Source: JALOOE01 sp964423545 (GTDB lineage: Bacteria > Chloroflexota > Anaerolineae > CG2-30-64-16). From it: a DNA stretch of 17,529 nucleotides. Below are positions 7,496-17,047 of the stretch, one piece after another. The first letter of the stretch is position 1, and every line of letters starts with the position of its first letter. The position numbers were made by a program, and so were the translations under genes. Under the pieces are notes generated by a model, which saw only the letters and a program-made list of their open reading frames with translations, made no database searches and had not been told where the DNA came from. The stretch covers positions 1 through 17,529 of the forward strand of contig CAYRFV010000101.1 of the NCBI GenBank assembly GCA_964423545.1, written 5' to 3'.

Positions 7496-8365
7496 GTGTC
7501 GGTCATTTCCATGAAGTCGCTGTTGGAGGCCGGTGTCCATTTCGGGCATCGCACGCGCCGCTGGCACCCAAAGATGCGCACGTTCATCTTCACGGAGCGC
7601 AACGGCATCCACATCATCGACTTGCAGCAGACCATGCGGCAGGTCAACACCGCCTACAACACGGTGCGCGATATCGTGCGCGAAGGCGGATTGGTGCTTT
7701 TCGTCGGCACCAAGAAACAAGCCCAGGAGACCATCAAGGCGGAAGCAGAGCGCTGCGGCATGCCCTACGTGACCCAGCGCTGGCTTGGCGGCACTCTGAC
7801 TAACTTCCGCACTATCCGGAGCCGCGCCGAATACATGGTCGAGCTGGAGCGGCGTTCGACGCGCGGCGAGCTGGAGCGACTGCCCAAGAAAGAGGCGCTC
7901 CTGCTGCGCAGTGAGTTGGCGCGCTTGGAGACCCGCATTGGGGGCCTGCGCAACATGGGCCACGTGCCCGATGCGCTATTCATCGTGGATGTGATGCGCG
8001 AGTCCCTGGCCGTAGACGAGGCGAACAAGCTGCACATTCCCATCGTGGCGATGGTGGACACCAACTGTGACCCTGATCCGATCGACTATCCCATCCCATC
8101 GAATGATGACGCCATCCGCGCCATCAAACTGATGGCTGGCAAGATGGCCGACGCAGTGATCGAAGGCCTGCAGATGCGCGCAGTGGACGAAGCCGATCGC
8201 GCCGCTTCGCAGCCGGAGGCCTACGAGCCTCAGGCGCCGGTCGAGGACATCAAGCCGGAGCCAGGCGAAGAGTCTGCTCCTGCGGGCGAAGATGAATTCC
8301 TCGGCCCGTCGATCCTGGCGCGCCTGGCACGCGGGTTGGACGAAGAAGCGCAGAGCAACAACTAA
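7496..8365 (+). CDS. rpsB: 30S ribosomal protein S2
   Basis: The start is GTG 7496, with GGAGGG at 7483-7488 and a 7-base spacer. The frame extends upstream to 7181, but that part runs through the leader and is not coding. The 289-residue product begins with the classic S2 opening (MKSLLEAGVHFGHRTRRWHPKM, residues 6-27 in part). It also has the conserved IIDLQQT, FVGTKKQAQ, RWLGGTLTNF and PDALFIVDV...AVDEANKLHIPIVAMVDTNCDP blocks. S2 joins the small subunit late, on the solvent side near S1. The last 55-60 residues form an acidic, Pro/Glu-rich tail ending in ARGLDEEAQSNN, longer than in most S2 proteins (usually about 230-260 residues) and probably disordered. It is the first gene of the rpsB-tsf-pyrH-frr-uppS-cdsA-glpX run. 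Confidence 0.98.
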   Translation: MSVISMKSLLEAGVHFGHRTRRWHPKMRTFIFTERNGIHIIDLQQTMRQVNTAYNTVRDIVREGGLVLFVGTKKQAQETIKAEAERCGMPYVTQRWLGGTLTNFRTIRSRAEYMVELERRSTRGELERLPKKEALLLRSELARLETRIGGLRNMGHVPDALFIVDVMRESLAVDEANKLHIPIVAMVDTNCDPDPIDYPIPSNDDAIRAIKLMAGKMADAVIEGLQMRAVDEADRAASQPEAYEPQAPVEDIKPEPGEESAPAGEDEFLGPSILARLARGLDEEAQSNN

Positions 8366-8372
8366 GCCGGCG

Positions 8373-8414
8373 CAGGGAGCAGGACGCGAGAGCAGAACCA
8401 AATCCTGCCCCCTG
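8373..8414 (+). promoter_or_regulatory. Stem-loop between rpsB and tsf
   Basis: CAGGG-a-GCAGGA (8373-8384) pairs with TCCTGC-c-CCCTG (8403-8414): 11 pairs with one A/C mismatch and an 18-base loop. No T-run follows. It sits in the 76-base rpsB-tsf gap and may be a processing site or a partial attenuator that sets the rpsB to tsf ratio. Confidence 0.45.
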
Positions 8415-8441
8415 TCGTGACATCTGATCAGGAGTCTTTTC

Positions 8442-9035
8442 GTGGAAATCACAGCACAGATGGTGAAAGAGCTGCGCCAACTCACGGGCGCGGGCGTCTT
8501 GGATTGCCGCAAGACCTTGGAAGCGGCAGGCGGCGACATCAACAAAGCGACCGAGATGCTGCGAGAGAAGGGGCTGGCCGCCGCGGCCAAAAAAGCCGAG
8601 CGCGAGGCCAAGGAGGGGCTGGTCGGTCACTACATCCACACCGGAAGCAAGGTGGCTGCCTTGGTCGAGGTCAATTGCGAGACCGACTTCGTCGCCCGCA
8701 CCGATGACTTTCAGGCGTTGTGCAAGGACCTGGCGATGCAGATCGTCGCTGCTCGGCCGCAATGGGTGCGCATCGAGGACATTCCCGCTGAGGTGATTGC
8801 GCAGCAGCGCGCCGAATTCCAGTCGCAGATCCTCGACGCGAACAAGCCGCCGGAGATCATTGCCAAGATTATCGACGGCAAATTCGGCAAGTTCTATGAA
8901 GAGCACTGCCTCATGGAGCAGGCCTTCATCAAGGACGAAAACGTCCGAATCAAAGACCTGATCACTGCTTCCATCGCCAAGTTGGGCGAGAACGTAGTGG
9001 TTCGACGGTTCGCCCGTCTGGAAGTAGGTGGCTGA
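8442..9035 (+). CDS. tsf: Elongation factor Ts
   Basis: The GTG start at 8442 has GGAG (8431-8434) 7 bases upstream. EF-Ts is the nucleotide exchange factor that removes GDP from EF-Tu. The N-terminal UBA-like domain is at about 1-46 (AQMVKELRQLTGAGVLDCRK.L), followed by the EF-Tu contact motif TDFV at 81-84 (VNCETDFVARTDDF). At 197 residues it is the short form as in Thermus (about 196), with one core subdomain and no extended coiled-coil module, unlike the roughly 283-residue E. coli protein. The C-terminal block (LMEQAFIKDENVRIKDLI...GENVVVRRFARLEVG) is typical. It lies downstream of rpsB, as in most bacteria, and 6 bases before pyrH. Confidence 0.97.
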   Translation: MEITAQMVKELRQLTGAGVLDCRKTLEAAGGDINKATEMLREKGLAAAAKKAEREAKEGLVGHYIHTGSKVAALVEVNCETDFVARTDDFQALCKDLAMQIVAARPQWVRIEDIPAEVIAQQRAEFQSQILDANKPPEIIAKIIDGKFGKFYEEHCLMEQAFIKDENVRIKDLITASIAKLGENVVVRRFARLEVGG

Positions 9036-9041
9036 AAGACG

Positions 9042-9758
9042 ATGAGCGCACTTCGTTACCGTCGCATCTTGCTCAAGCTAGGTGGCGAGGCCCTGGCTCG
9101 CGAAGGCGGGTTCGGGATCGATCCCCACGAAGCCGATAAAGTGGTGGCCCAGATTCGCCAGCTGCGTGACCTGGGCGTCGAGGTGGCATTGGTCATCGGC
9201 GGTGGGAACATGTGGCGCGGGATCGACGGGTTGGCCCACGGCATGGAGCGGGCGACCGCCGATCACATGGGCATGTTGGCGACGGTAATGAATGCGTTGG
9301 CGCTGGCCGATGCGCTGCGGCGTGCGGGGATCGATCCGCGCGTGATGACTGCCATCGCCATGACCGCTGTAGCCGAGCCGTACATTCGCGGCCGGGCCAT
9401 CCGGCATCTGGAGAAGGGCCGCACGATCCTGCTGGCGGCGGGCACTGGCAATCCTTTCTTCACCACCGATACGGCGGCTGCGCTGCGCGCGGTCGAGATC
9501 AACGCCGAGGTGCTCATCAAGGCCACCAAGGTGGACGGCGTGTACGACAAAGATCCAAAGCGCTACCCGGATGCCAGGCGCTATGACCGGCTCTCGTACA
9601 GCGATGCGCTTGTCTCGCGCCTGGGGGTGATGGACAGCACGGCATTCAGTCTGTGCATGGATAACGAGATGCCGATCATCGTACTCGATCTGTGGCAACC
9701 GGGCAGCCTGGAGAAAGCCGTCCTGGGCCAGTCGGTCGGCACGCTGGTCAGCGCCTGA
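9042..9758 (+). CDS. pyrH: UMP kinase
   Basis: This 238-residue bacterial UMP kinase of the amino-acid kinase fold makes UDP from UMP and ATP, the first committed step towards UTP and CTP. Motifs in order are LKLGGEAL (11-18, phosphate loop), GGGNMWRG (53-60), the UMP-binding GTGNPFFTTDTAAALRA region (134-150) and KATKVDGVYDKDP (160-172, nucleotide site). The enzyme is normally a hexamer controlled by GTP and UTP. The ATG at 9042 has only a moderate GAAAG-like site, which suits translational coupling to tsf 6 bases upstream. CTP derived from its product is the substrate of CdsA, encoded three genes later. Confidence 0.98.
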   Translation: MSALRYRRILLKLGGEALAREGGFGIDPHEADKVVAQIRQLRDLGVEVALVIGGGNMWRGIDGLAHGMERATADHMGMLATVMNALALADALRRAGIDPRVMTAIAMTAVAEPYIRGRAIRHLEKGRTILLAAGTGNPFFTTDTAAALRAVEINAEVLIKATKVDGVYDKDPKRYPDARRYDRLSYSDALVSRLGVMDSTAFSLCMDNEMPIIVLDLWQPGSLEKAVLGQSVGTLVSA

Positions 9759-9793
9759 TTGCGAGCGCGCTCTGCGCTTCGAGGGGGGCCGCT

Positions 9794-10378
9794 ATGCCCA
9801 AAGACGCATCCAACGATGACATGCTCCGAGAGGTGCTTGTCGACGCCGAAGAGCGGATGAAAAAGACCGTCGAATCGCTGCAGAGCGACCTGCGCACGAT
9901 CCGCACCGGCCGCGCCTCGCCGGCGCTGGTCGAACGCATCCAGGTCGACTATTACGGTGTGCCCACGCCGTTGATCCAACTGGCCGGCGCCTCGGCTCCG
10001 GAGCCTCGCCTGCTCGTCATTCGTCCATGGGATCGAAGCACCATTGGCGCCATCGAAAAGGCCATCCTGAAGTCCGATCTGGGCATGACGCCCACCAACG
10101 ATGGACAGATGATCCGCTTGATCGTGCCGCAGCTCACCGAAGAACGCCGCCGCGACCTGGTGAAGCAGGTGCACAAACGCCTCGAAGAAGCACGCGTCTC
10201 TGTCCGTAACATCCGTCGCGATGCTAACGACATGATGCGTGACCTGGAAAAAGAGAAGATGATCGACGAGGATGAACTGCACGAAGGCCAGGAAAAATCG
10301 CAGAAGCTGACAGACGAACACATCAAGAGAGTCGACGAGATCGGTAAGGCCAAAGAAGCGGAAATCATGGAAGTGTAA
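9794..10378 (+). CDS. frr: Ribosome recycling factor
   Basis: RRF splits post-termination ribosomes together with EF-G. I chose ATG 9794, which has GAGGGGGG at 9781-9788 close upstream; the open frame back to 9692 overlaps pyrH and has no RRF similarity. The product is 194 residues, close to the usual 185. Family motifs are DAEERMKK (17-24), LRTIRTGRASP (33-43), YYGVPTPL (53-60), the PWD region (78-80), PQLTEERR (112-119) and VSVRNIRRDAND (135-146). It has the expected long three-helix arms with a central beta domain. The N-terminus has an extra MPKDASNDD before the usual MLREVL start; the ATG at 9821 is an alternative start. Confidence 0.97.
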   Translation: MPKDASNDDMLREVLVDAEERMKKTVESLQSDLRTIRTGRASPALVERIQVDYYGVPTPLIQLAGASAPEPRLLVIRPWDRSTIGAIEKAILKSDLGMTPTNDGQMIRLIVPQLTEERRRDLVKQVHKRLEEARVSVRNIRRDANDMMRDLEKEKMIDEDELHEGQEKSQKLTDEHIKRVDEIGKAKEAEIMEV

Positions 10379-10392
10379 CGGCGAACGCGAGG

Positions 10393-10448
10393 CGTCAGAC
10401 ACAGCACGCTGGCTCCAGGCGATGCGGTCGCCGGCGTGGCGTGTGACG
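10393..10448 (+). promoter_or_regulatory. Long stem-loop between frr and uppS
   Basis: CGTCA (10393-10397) pairs with TGACG (10444-10448), CAC (10400-10402) with GTG (10441-10443), CACGC (10405-10409) with GCGTG (10434-10438), and GGCGA (10418-10422) with TCGCC (10428-10432) around loop TGCGG. That makes 18 pairs with small internal loops. It fills more than half of the 104-base gap. There is no T-run, so an RNA processing, stability or attenuation role is more likely than intrinsic termination. Confidence 0.45.
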
Positions 10449-10482
10449 ATTGGCGCTCGACGTCCTCACTCCGAAGGCGAGC

Positions 10483-11232
10483 ATGACATCCGACACGGCC
10501 CCCTCCTTAAGAGAACGCTATCCCGACGTCACCCGCATCCCGCACCATGTCGGCATCGTCATGGACGGCAACGGCCGGTGGGCGCAGGCGCGCGGGCTGC
10601 CGAGGGTCGCAGGCCATCGCGCAGGCACCGAGAACATCCGCCGGGTGCTGACCGCTGCCACAGAGTTCGGCATCAGAGTCCTCACCATCTACGCCTTCTC
10701 CACCGAAAACTGGGCGCGTCCGCCTTCCGAGGTCAGTGCGTTGATGCGGCTGCTGGGCGAGGTGATTCGCCGGGAGCTGCAAGACCTGCATCGAAACGGC
10801 GTTTGCATCCGCCACAGCGGCCGCCTGGAAGGGATCGCGCCCAACTTGCAGCGCCAGATCCAGGATGCCGTCACGCTCACCTGCCACAACGAACGCATTA
10901 TCCTCAATGTCGCCTTCAACTATGGCGGTCGGGCGGAGATCGTCGATGCGGTGCGGCATATCATGCGCGATGGATATCCCCCCGAAGCTGTGAACGAACC
11001 GCTTATCTCGCGTTACCTTTACAGTGGCGACCTGCCCGACGCCGATCTCATCATCCGCACAGCCGGGGAATATCGATTGAGCAACTTTCTGATCTGGCAG
11101 GCCGCCTACGCCGAATACTACGCCACACCGACTTTCTGGCCCGATTTTGACGAGAACGAGTTGGCGGCGGCGCTCCTTGAATACAGTCACCGCGAGCGCC
11201 GTTTCGGTAAGGTGACGCCCGTCGAAGGTTAA
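10483..11232 (+). CDS. uppS: Isoprenyl transferase (undecaprenyl diphosphate synthase)
   Basis: This cis-prenyltransferase extends farnesyl diphosphate with isopentenyl units to give undecaprenyl diphosphate, the lipid carrier for peptidoglycan and other glycans. The ATG at 10483 has GAAGG (10473-10477) 5 bases upstream; a TTG 33 bases earlier is also in frame but lacks support and begins right after the stem-loop. The 249-residue product shows MDGNGRWA (27-34, catalytic Asp28), FSTENW (72-77), FNYGGR (145-150) and RTAGEYRLSNFLIWQ (192-206), where Ala replaces the usual Ser in RTSGE. C-terminal FWPDF and RERRFG are also standard. It sits between frr and cdsA, as in many bacteria. Its product lipid is used by the WecA-type enzyme encoded earlier in the window. 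Confidence 0.97.
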   Translation: MTSDTAPSLRERYPDVTRIPHHVGIVMDGNGRWAQARGLPRVAGHRAGTENIRRVLTAATEFGIRVLTIYAFSTENWARPPSEVSALMRLLGEVIRRELQDLHRNGVCIRHSGRLEGIAPNLQRQIQDAVTLTCHNERIILNVAFNYGGRAEIVDAVRHIMRDGYPPEAVNEPLISRYLYSGDLPDADLIIRTAGEYRLSNFLIWQAAYAEYYATPTFWPDFDENELAAALLEYSHRERRFGKVTPVEG

Positions 11233-11243
11233 CAGCTCGATGT

Positions 11244-11308
11244 CGACGGCTCTCGGTGGCAGGCCGCGCGGAGGCGCAACCGCCTTTCCGGCAGCCCGGA
11301 GCTCGTCG
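11244..11308 (+). promoter_or_regulatory. Bulged stem-loop between uppS and cdsA
   Basis: CGACG (11244-11248) pairs with CGTCG (11304-11308), GCTC (11249-11252) with GAGC (11299-11302), and CGG (11254-11256) with CCG (11296-11298), with single-base bulges at T11303 and T11253. Inside, GCCG (11263-11266) can pair with CGGC (11289-11292) and AGGCG (11272-11276) with CGCCT (11281-11285) around loop CAAC. The structure occupies most of the 96-base gap and ends just before the GAGGGGG ribosome site of cdsA. The GC-rich background makes chance pairing possible. Confidence 0.35.
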
Positions 11309-11328
11309 CCTATAGAGGGGGAACTGCC

Positions 11329-12135
11329 GTGCTCCGCACCCGTGTGCTCGTCGCTATGGTCCTCATCCCCCTAGTCATCGGTCTTCTCTATCTTGGCGGC
11401 GTTCCCTGGCTTTTCGGTGTATTGTTGGCCGGTGTGCTGACCTGGTTGGAGATGGCCAGCATCTTGCAGCGCGAGCACTATCGGGCGGATCGTAACCTCG
11501 GGCTGTGCTTTGTCGTCGGTGCGATCGTCGATGCGCATCTCCACAGCATTGCCCCTGACCAGTACGATCTGCTGCGTCCCCTCCTGGTCCTGCTGATTCT
11601 CTTCTCGCTCACCTGGGCGCTCTTCAACAAAGGGGAGCATCCGACTGCCGACTGGGCGACGACCGTTGCCGGTGCGCTCTATCTGGGCGTCACAATCAGC
11701 TACCTGGTCACGCTGCGCCAACGCTCCGATGGTTTCAACTGGGCCATTACCGCGTTCCTCGTCACCTGGGCCTGTGACGCGATGGCCTACTTTGTCGGTC
11801 GCGCGTTCGGCAGGCACAAGCTTTGGCCGCGCATCAGTCCCAAGAAAACCTGGGAAGGAATCGCAGGCGGCGCTGGCGCAGCGGTGGCGGCTGGCCTGGT
11901 GCTCGGCGTGTGGCTCCTGAACATTCCCTGGTGGCAAGGCGTCCTCCTGGGCGCGCTGGTCTCGTTGCTTGCGCCGCTGGGCGATCTCGCCGAGTCCCTC
12001 TTCAAGCGACAGGCGAACGTCAAAGACAGCAGCCAGCTCATTCCCGGCCACGGTGGCGCGCTCGACCGGGTCGATAGCCTGCTGTTCGTCTTTCCGGTGG
12101 TAACCTACTTTGCCCTGCTGCTCGCAGGCCCTTGA
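11329..12135 (+). CDS. cdsA: Phosphatidate cytidylyltransferase (CDP-diacylglycerol synthase)
   Basis: This 268-residue membrane enzyme converts phosphatidate and CTP into CDP-diacylglycerol, the branch point for phospholipid synthesis. GTG 11329 is preceded by GAGGGGG (11315-11321) with a 7-base spacer. Around seven or eight hydrophobic helices are visible. Signature regions are CDAMAYFVGRAFG (149-161), SPKKTWEG (170-177) and the C-terminal block GDLAESLFKRQ..VKD.....GHGGALDRVDS (218-250), which contains the CDS family signature with the metal-binding Asp residues. The stop is 24 bases before glpX, so the two are probably in one transcript. Its usual neighbours dxr and rseP are not found downstream. 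Confidence 0.97.
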   Translation: MLRTRVLVAMVLIPLVIGLLYLGGVPWLFGVLLAGVLTWLEMASILQREHYRADRNLGLCFVVGAIVDAHLHSIAPDQYDLLRPLLVLLILFSLTWALFNKGEHPTADWATTVAGALYLGVTISYLVTLRQRSDGFNWAITAFLVTWACDAMAYFVGRAFGRHKLWPRISPKKTWEGIAGGAGAAVAAGLVLGVWLLNIPWWQGVLLGALVSLLAPLGDLAESLFKRQANVKDSSQLIPGHGGALDRVDSLLFVFPVVTYFALLLAGP

Positions 12136-12159
12136 GACGCTCGATCGCCGGAGGCATTC

Positions 12160-13146
12160 GTGACTGAACAACCCGATCGCAACCTCGCCCTCGACCTGGT
12201 TCGCGTCACTGAGGCTGCGGCGCTTGCCGCCGGCCGCTGGCTCGGTCGCGGCGACAAGAATGCCGCCGACAAGGCGGCCGTTGAGGCGATGCGCCTGGTG
12301 CTCAACACGATCGAGATGGATGGAACCGTTGTCATCGGCGAAGGGGAGAAGGACCAGGCGCCCATGCTCTATAATGGCGAGCGGCTGGGCACGGGGCGCC
12401 TGCCGCAGGTGGATATCGCGATCGACCCCATCGATGGCACCACGCTGACTGCCACCGGGCGCAGCGGGGCGCTCTCGGTGGTGGCCCTGGCGGAGCGAGG
12501 CAGCATGTATGCGCCGGGCAAGGTCGTGTATATGAACAAGATCGCGGTGGGGCCCGAAGCGCGTGAGGCCATCGACATCGATGCACCCGTGGAGGAGAAC
12601 CTGAAGGGGATTGCGCGTGCGCTCCGCCGCCAAGTCCACGATCTGACGGTGATGGTCCTGGATCGTCCGCGCCACGCCGAGCTGATCGGACGCGTGCGAC
12701 AGACAGGCGCGCGCATCTACCTCATCAGTGACGGCGATGTCGCCGGTGCGATCACTGCGGCCCTGCCCGACAACGATGTGGATGTCATGCTGGGTGTCGG
12801 CGGCTCCCCGGAAGCGGTGGTCGCCGCGTCAGCGCTCAAGTGTCTTGGCGGCGAGATCCAGTGCAAGCTGTGGCCGCGCGATGAAAGTGAACGGCAGTAC
12901 GCGATCGAGGCCGGCCTGGATCTGAAACAGGTCCTGACGACCGACGAACTGGTCTGTTGCGACAATGTCTTCTTCGCAGCCACCGGCATCTCCAGCGGCT
13001 CCCTGCTGGAGGGCGTGCGCTACTTCGGAGGCGGCGCGCGCACGTCGAGCATCGTGATGCGCTCGAAGTCCGGCACGATCCGTCACATCACGGCGACGCA
13101 CCGCTGGGATAAGCTGATGCGCTTCAGCCAGATCCAGTTCGATTAG
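12160..13146 (+). CDS. glpX: Class II fructose-1,6-bisphosphatase
   Basis: GlpX removes the 1-phosphate of fructose-1,6-bisphosphate in gluconeogenesis (and in the Calvin cycle where the enzyme is bifunctional). GTG 12160 has CGGAGG (12150-12155 region) 4-5 bases upstream. The 328-residue length matches the family. Motifs are LGRGDKNAADKAAV (28-41), GEGEKDQAPMLYNGE (60-74), DIAIDPIDGTT (85-95, metal and phosphate site), SDGD (190-193) and GVGGSPEAVVAASAL (212-226). The family is magnesium- or manganese-dependent. It follows cdsA by 24 bases at the end of a translation/lipid operon, and ppdK, another reversible-glycolysis enzyme, follows from its own promoter. Sedoheptulose bisphosphate could be a second substrate; sequence alone does not decide. 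Confidence 0.96.
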   Translation: MTEQPDRNLALDLVRVTEAAALAAGRWLGRGDKNAADKAAVEAMRLVLNTIEMDGTVVIGEGEKDQAPMLYNGERLGTGRLPQVDIAIDPIDGTTLTATGRSGALSVVALAERGSMYAPGKVVYMNKIAVGPEAREAIDIDAPVEENLKGIARALRRQVHDLTVMVLDRPRHAELIGRVRQTGARIYLISDGDVAGAITAALPDNDVDVMLGVGGSPEAVVAASALKCLGGEIQCKLWPRDESERQYAIEAGLDLKQVLTTDELVCCDNVFFAATGISSGSLLEGVRYFGGGARTSSIVMRSKSGTIRHITATHRWDKLMRFSQIQFD

Positions 13147-13147
13147 C

Positions 13148-13258
13148 GTGCCGGGCCCTCGCACTGTGGATGCACATCCGGCATGGCTCGCCGTACACCC
13201 GGGCGCTCGGCCCGTCCGCAGACGGTTGGCCGATCCGCCCGGGCTGCGTCGAGACGCA
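13148..13258 (+). other. Array of three hairpins after glpX
   Basis: The 263-base glpX-ppdK gap begins with three successive hairpins. The first has GTGCCGG (13148-13154) paired with CCGGCAT (13178-13184) and an inner TGTG/CACA stem (13165-13168 with 13173-13176). The second is long: CCCGGGCG (13198-13205) with CGCCCGGG (13236-13243), TCGGCC (13207-13212) with GGCCGA (13228-13233), and CGTC (13213-13216) with GACG (13221-13224), loop CGCA, 18 pairs in all. The third is TGCGT (13245-13249) with ACGCA (13254-13258). There is no T-run after any of them. They may form the operon's 3' end (factor-dependent termination or exonuclease barrier) or a structured RNA. Confidence 0.5.
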
Positions 13259-13283
13259 CAGGAGTTCAGATGGAGCCGTGTTT

Positions 13284-13312
13284 TTGCCAAACTCCCCCCT
13301 TCGCTTTATAAT
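13284..13312 (+). promoter_or_regulatory. Sigma-70-type promoter of ppdK
   Basis: TTGCCA (13284-13289) and a perfect TATAAT (13307-13312) are separated by 17 bases. Transcription should start near 13319, giving a leader of about 90 bases before the ppdK ATG. The -35 box resembles that of rpsB (TTGCCC). This promoter makes ppdK independent of the upstream operon. Confidence 0.82.
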
Positions 13313-13318
13313 CGTGCA

Positions 13319-13402
13319 GAAAGCTCCGAACGGCCCGCTTAGCGCGGGCTTTCGTGTGTTTAGAGCGTCAACGCCCGTACGGGCCTAATCCGTAGGAGGA
13401 TT
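13319..13402 (+). promoter_or_regulatory. ppdK leader with competing hairpins (candidate attenuator and Shine-Dalgarno hairpin)
   Basis: Right after the predicted start, GCCCGC (13333-13338) pairs with GCGGGC (13344-13349) around TTAGC, followed by TTTCGTGTGTTT, a weak intrinsic-terminator layout. Further on, GCCCGTACGGGC (13373-13384) is a perfect palindrome. The two compete: GGCCCG (13332-13337) can pair with CGGGCC (13380-13385), and GCGGGC (13344-13349) with GCCCGT (13373-13378, one G-U). Finally AATCC (13387-13391) pairs with GGATT (13398-13402), which covers part of the AGGAGGA ribosome site (13394-13400). I recognise no known riboswitch class; regulation is inferred from pairing only. 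Confidence 0.5.
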
Positions 13403-13409
13403 CCAGACA

Positions 13410-16157
<2,748 letters not shown>

Positions 16158-16180
16158 CGGGCTGATCTGACCCTTACACC

Positions 16181-16223
16181 GAGAGCCAGACGCCCTGCGG
16201 GCGTCTGGCTCTCTTGCTTTTTC
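16181..16223 (+). terminator. Intrinsic terminator of ppdK
   Basis: GAGAGCCAGACGCCC (16181-16195) pairs perfectly with GGGCGTCTGGCTCTC (16199-16213) around a TGC triloop, followed by TTGCTTTTTC. A 15-bp uninterrupted stem with a T-rich tail 23 bases after the ppdK stop is a classic Rho-independent terminator. The convergent minus-strand gene ends at 16232, but there is no matching A-run on the left side, so it should act mainly on ppdK. Confidence 0.93.
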
Positions 16224-16231
16224 GGCTCAAG

Positions 16232-17047
16232 TCACGATGCGCATTCGCCCAGGTCGCACCTCCCGTTGTTGTTCGCATCGACGAATCGGCGGCAGTGGCC
16301 GGGATAGGTGCATCGCCTGTTGCACCGCACAGTGCAGGCGCCGGATGCGCCCGTCGTCGATGTCAAGGCAATCGTCTGCGACTCCGTCGGGCTGCTTCCG
16401 ACCTGTCGACCGGCGGCTTGTGCGCCGGCCGTGTTCTGCGCTGCGGCCGTCGCTGAACCCTGATCCTCTGCCGGCCCCCTGAGCGCGTTCGCGGCGGCCA
16501 ACACCGTCACCGCGCTCACACCCGCCATCAGCCGCACGAAGTCCCGGCGGCTCACCGGCGCCGCCGCCGGGCCGGCCTGCGCTCCGCCGGCCTGATCCAC
16601 CGATGCGGGTGGCGGCAGAATGCTCCGCCGGGCCACGCCGGCGATCCAGCGCCAATGCAGACCGACCTTGGCCACCACCCATCCCAGGGTTGCGACCGAA
16701 GCGGCCACGTGGAGATTGCGCCAGGCCGCGTCGTGACTCAACCCCAGGTCAAGCCAGGTGGAGATGACCAGGCCGCTGACCAGGATGCCGGCGAATCCGG
16801 CGGCCAGCCCGGCATCCACCGCGTAGAAGGTGCGCGCCTGCCGGCTGGTGCGACCGAAGAATCGACCGGTGACCGCTCTAGCCCAGCTCCAGTGCGCCGC
16901 CAGGTGATACCCGGCCAGCGCCCCCACGGCCAACCCCAGCCATTGGTGCGCCGGCAGACCGGTCAGATCGAGCCATTGCGCCAGCAGAAAACCGCCGAAC
17001 AATACCGCATCGATGAGCCCGTGGGTCTCCGGTCTGTGTTGCTTCAT
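16232..17047 (-). CDS. DUF4405-like (cytochrome b-type) membrane protein with internal twin-arginine motif and Cys-rich C-terminus
   Basis: The start is ATG 17047 reading leftward, with AAGGAG 6 bases upstream; longer starts to 17101 have no ribosome site. In the 271-residue protein, four hydrophobic helices lie at about 11-28, 35-53, 77-99 and 111-130. Histidines sit near helix ends (His34, His48, His52, His113, His131), as in DUF4405-type cytochrome b-like domains that can hold heme. A Pro/Ala linker leads to VSRRDFVRLMAG (165-175), a twin-arginine signal-like motif followed by a hydrophobic segment (173-188). An Ala/Ser/Thr-rich linker follows, then a tail with Cys238, 242, 246, 252, 264 and 269 and a D-x-N-x-N-G-x-C-D loop. 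The tail could bind iron-sulfur or another metal. An electron-transfer role is inferred. It is convergent with ppdK. Confidence 0.82.
   Translation of the reverse strand: MKQHRPETHGLIDAVLFGGFLLAQWLDLTGLPAHQWLGLAVGALAGYHLAAHWSWARAVTGRFFGRTSRQARTFYAVDAGLAAGFAGILVSGLVISTWLDLGLSHDAAWRNLHVAASVATLGWVVAKVGLHWRWIAGVARRSILPPPASVDQAGGAQAGPAAAPVSRRDFVRLMAGVSAVTVLAAANALRGPAEDQGSATAAAQNTAGAQAAGRQVGSSPTESQTIALTSTTGASGACTVRCNRRCTYPGHCRRFVDANNNGRCDLGECAS

Noticed and set aside
9692..9793. In-frame upstream extension of frr
   Set aside because: It overlaps the 3' end of pyrH in another frame and has no RRF similarity.
11371..12675. A 434-codon minus-strand open frame across cdsA and glpX
   Set aside because: It crosses two well-identified genes and has shadow-like composition.
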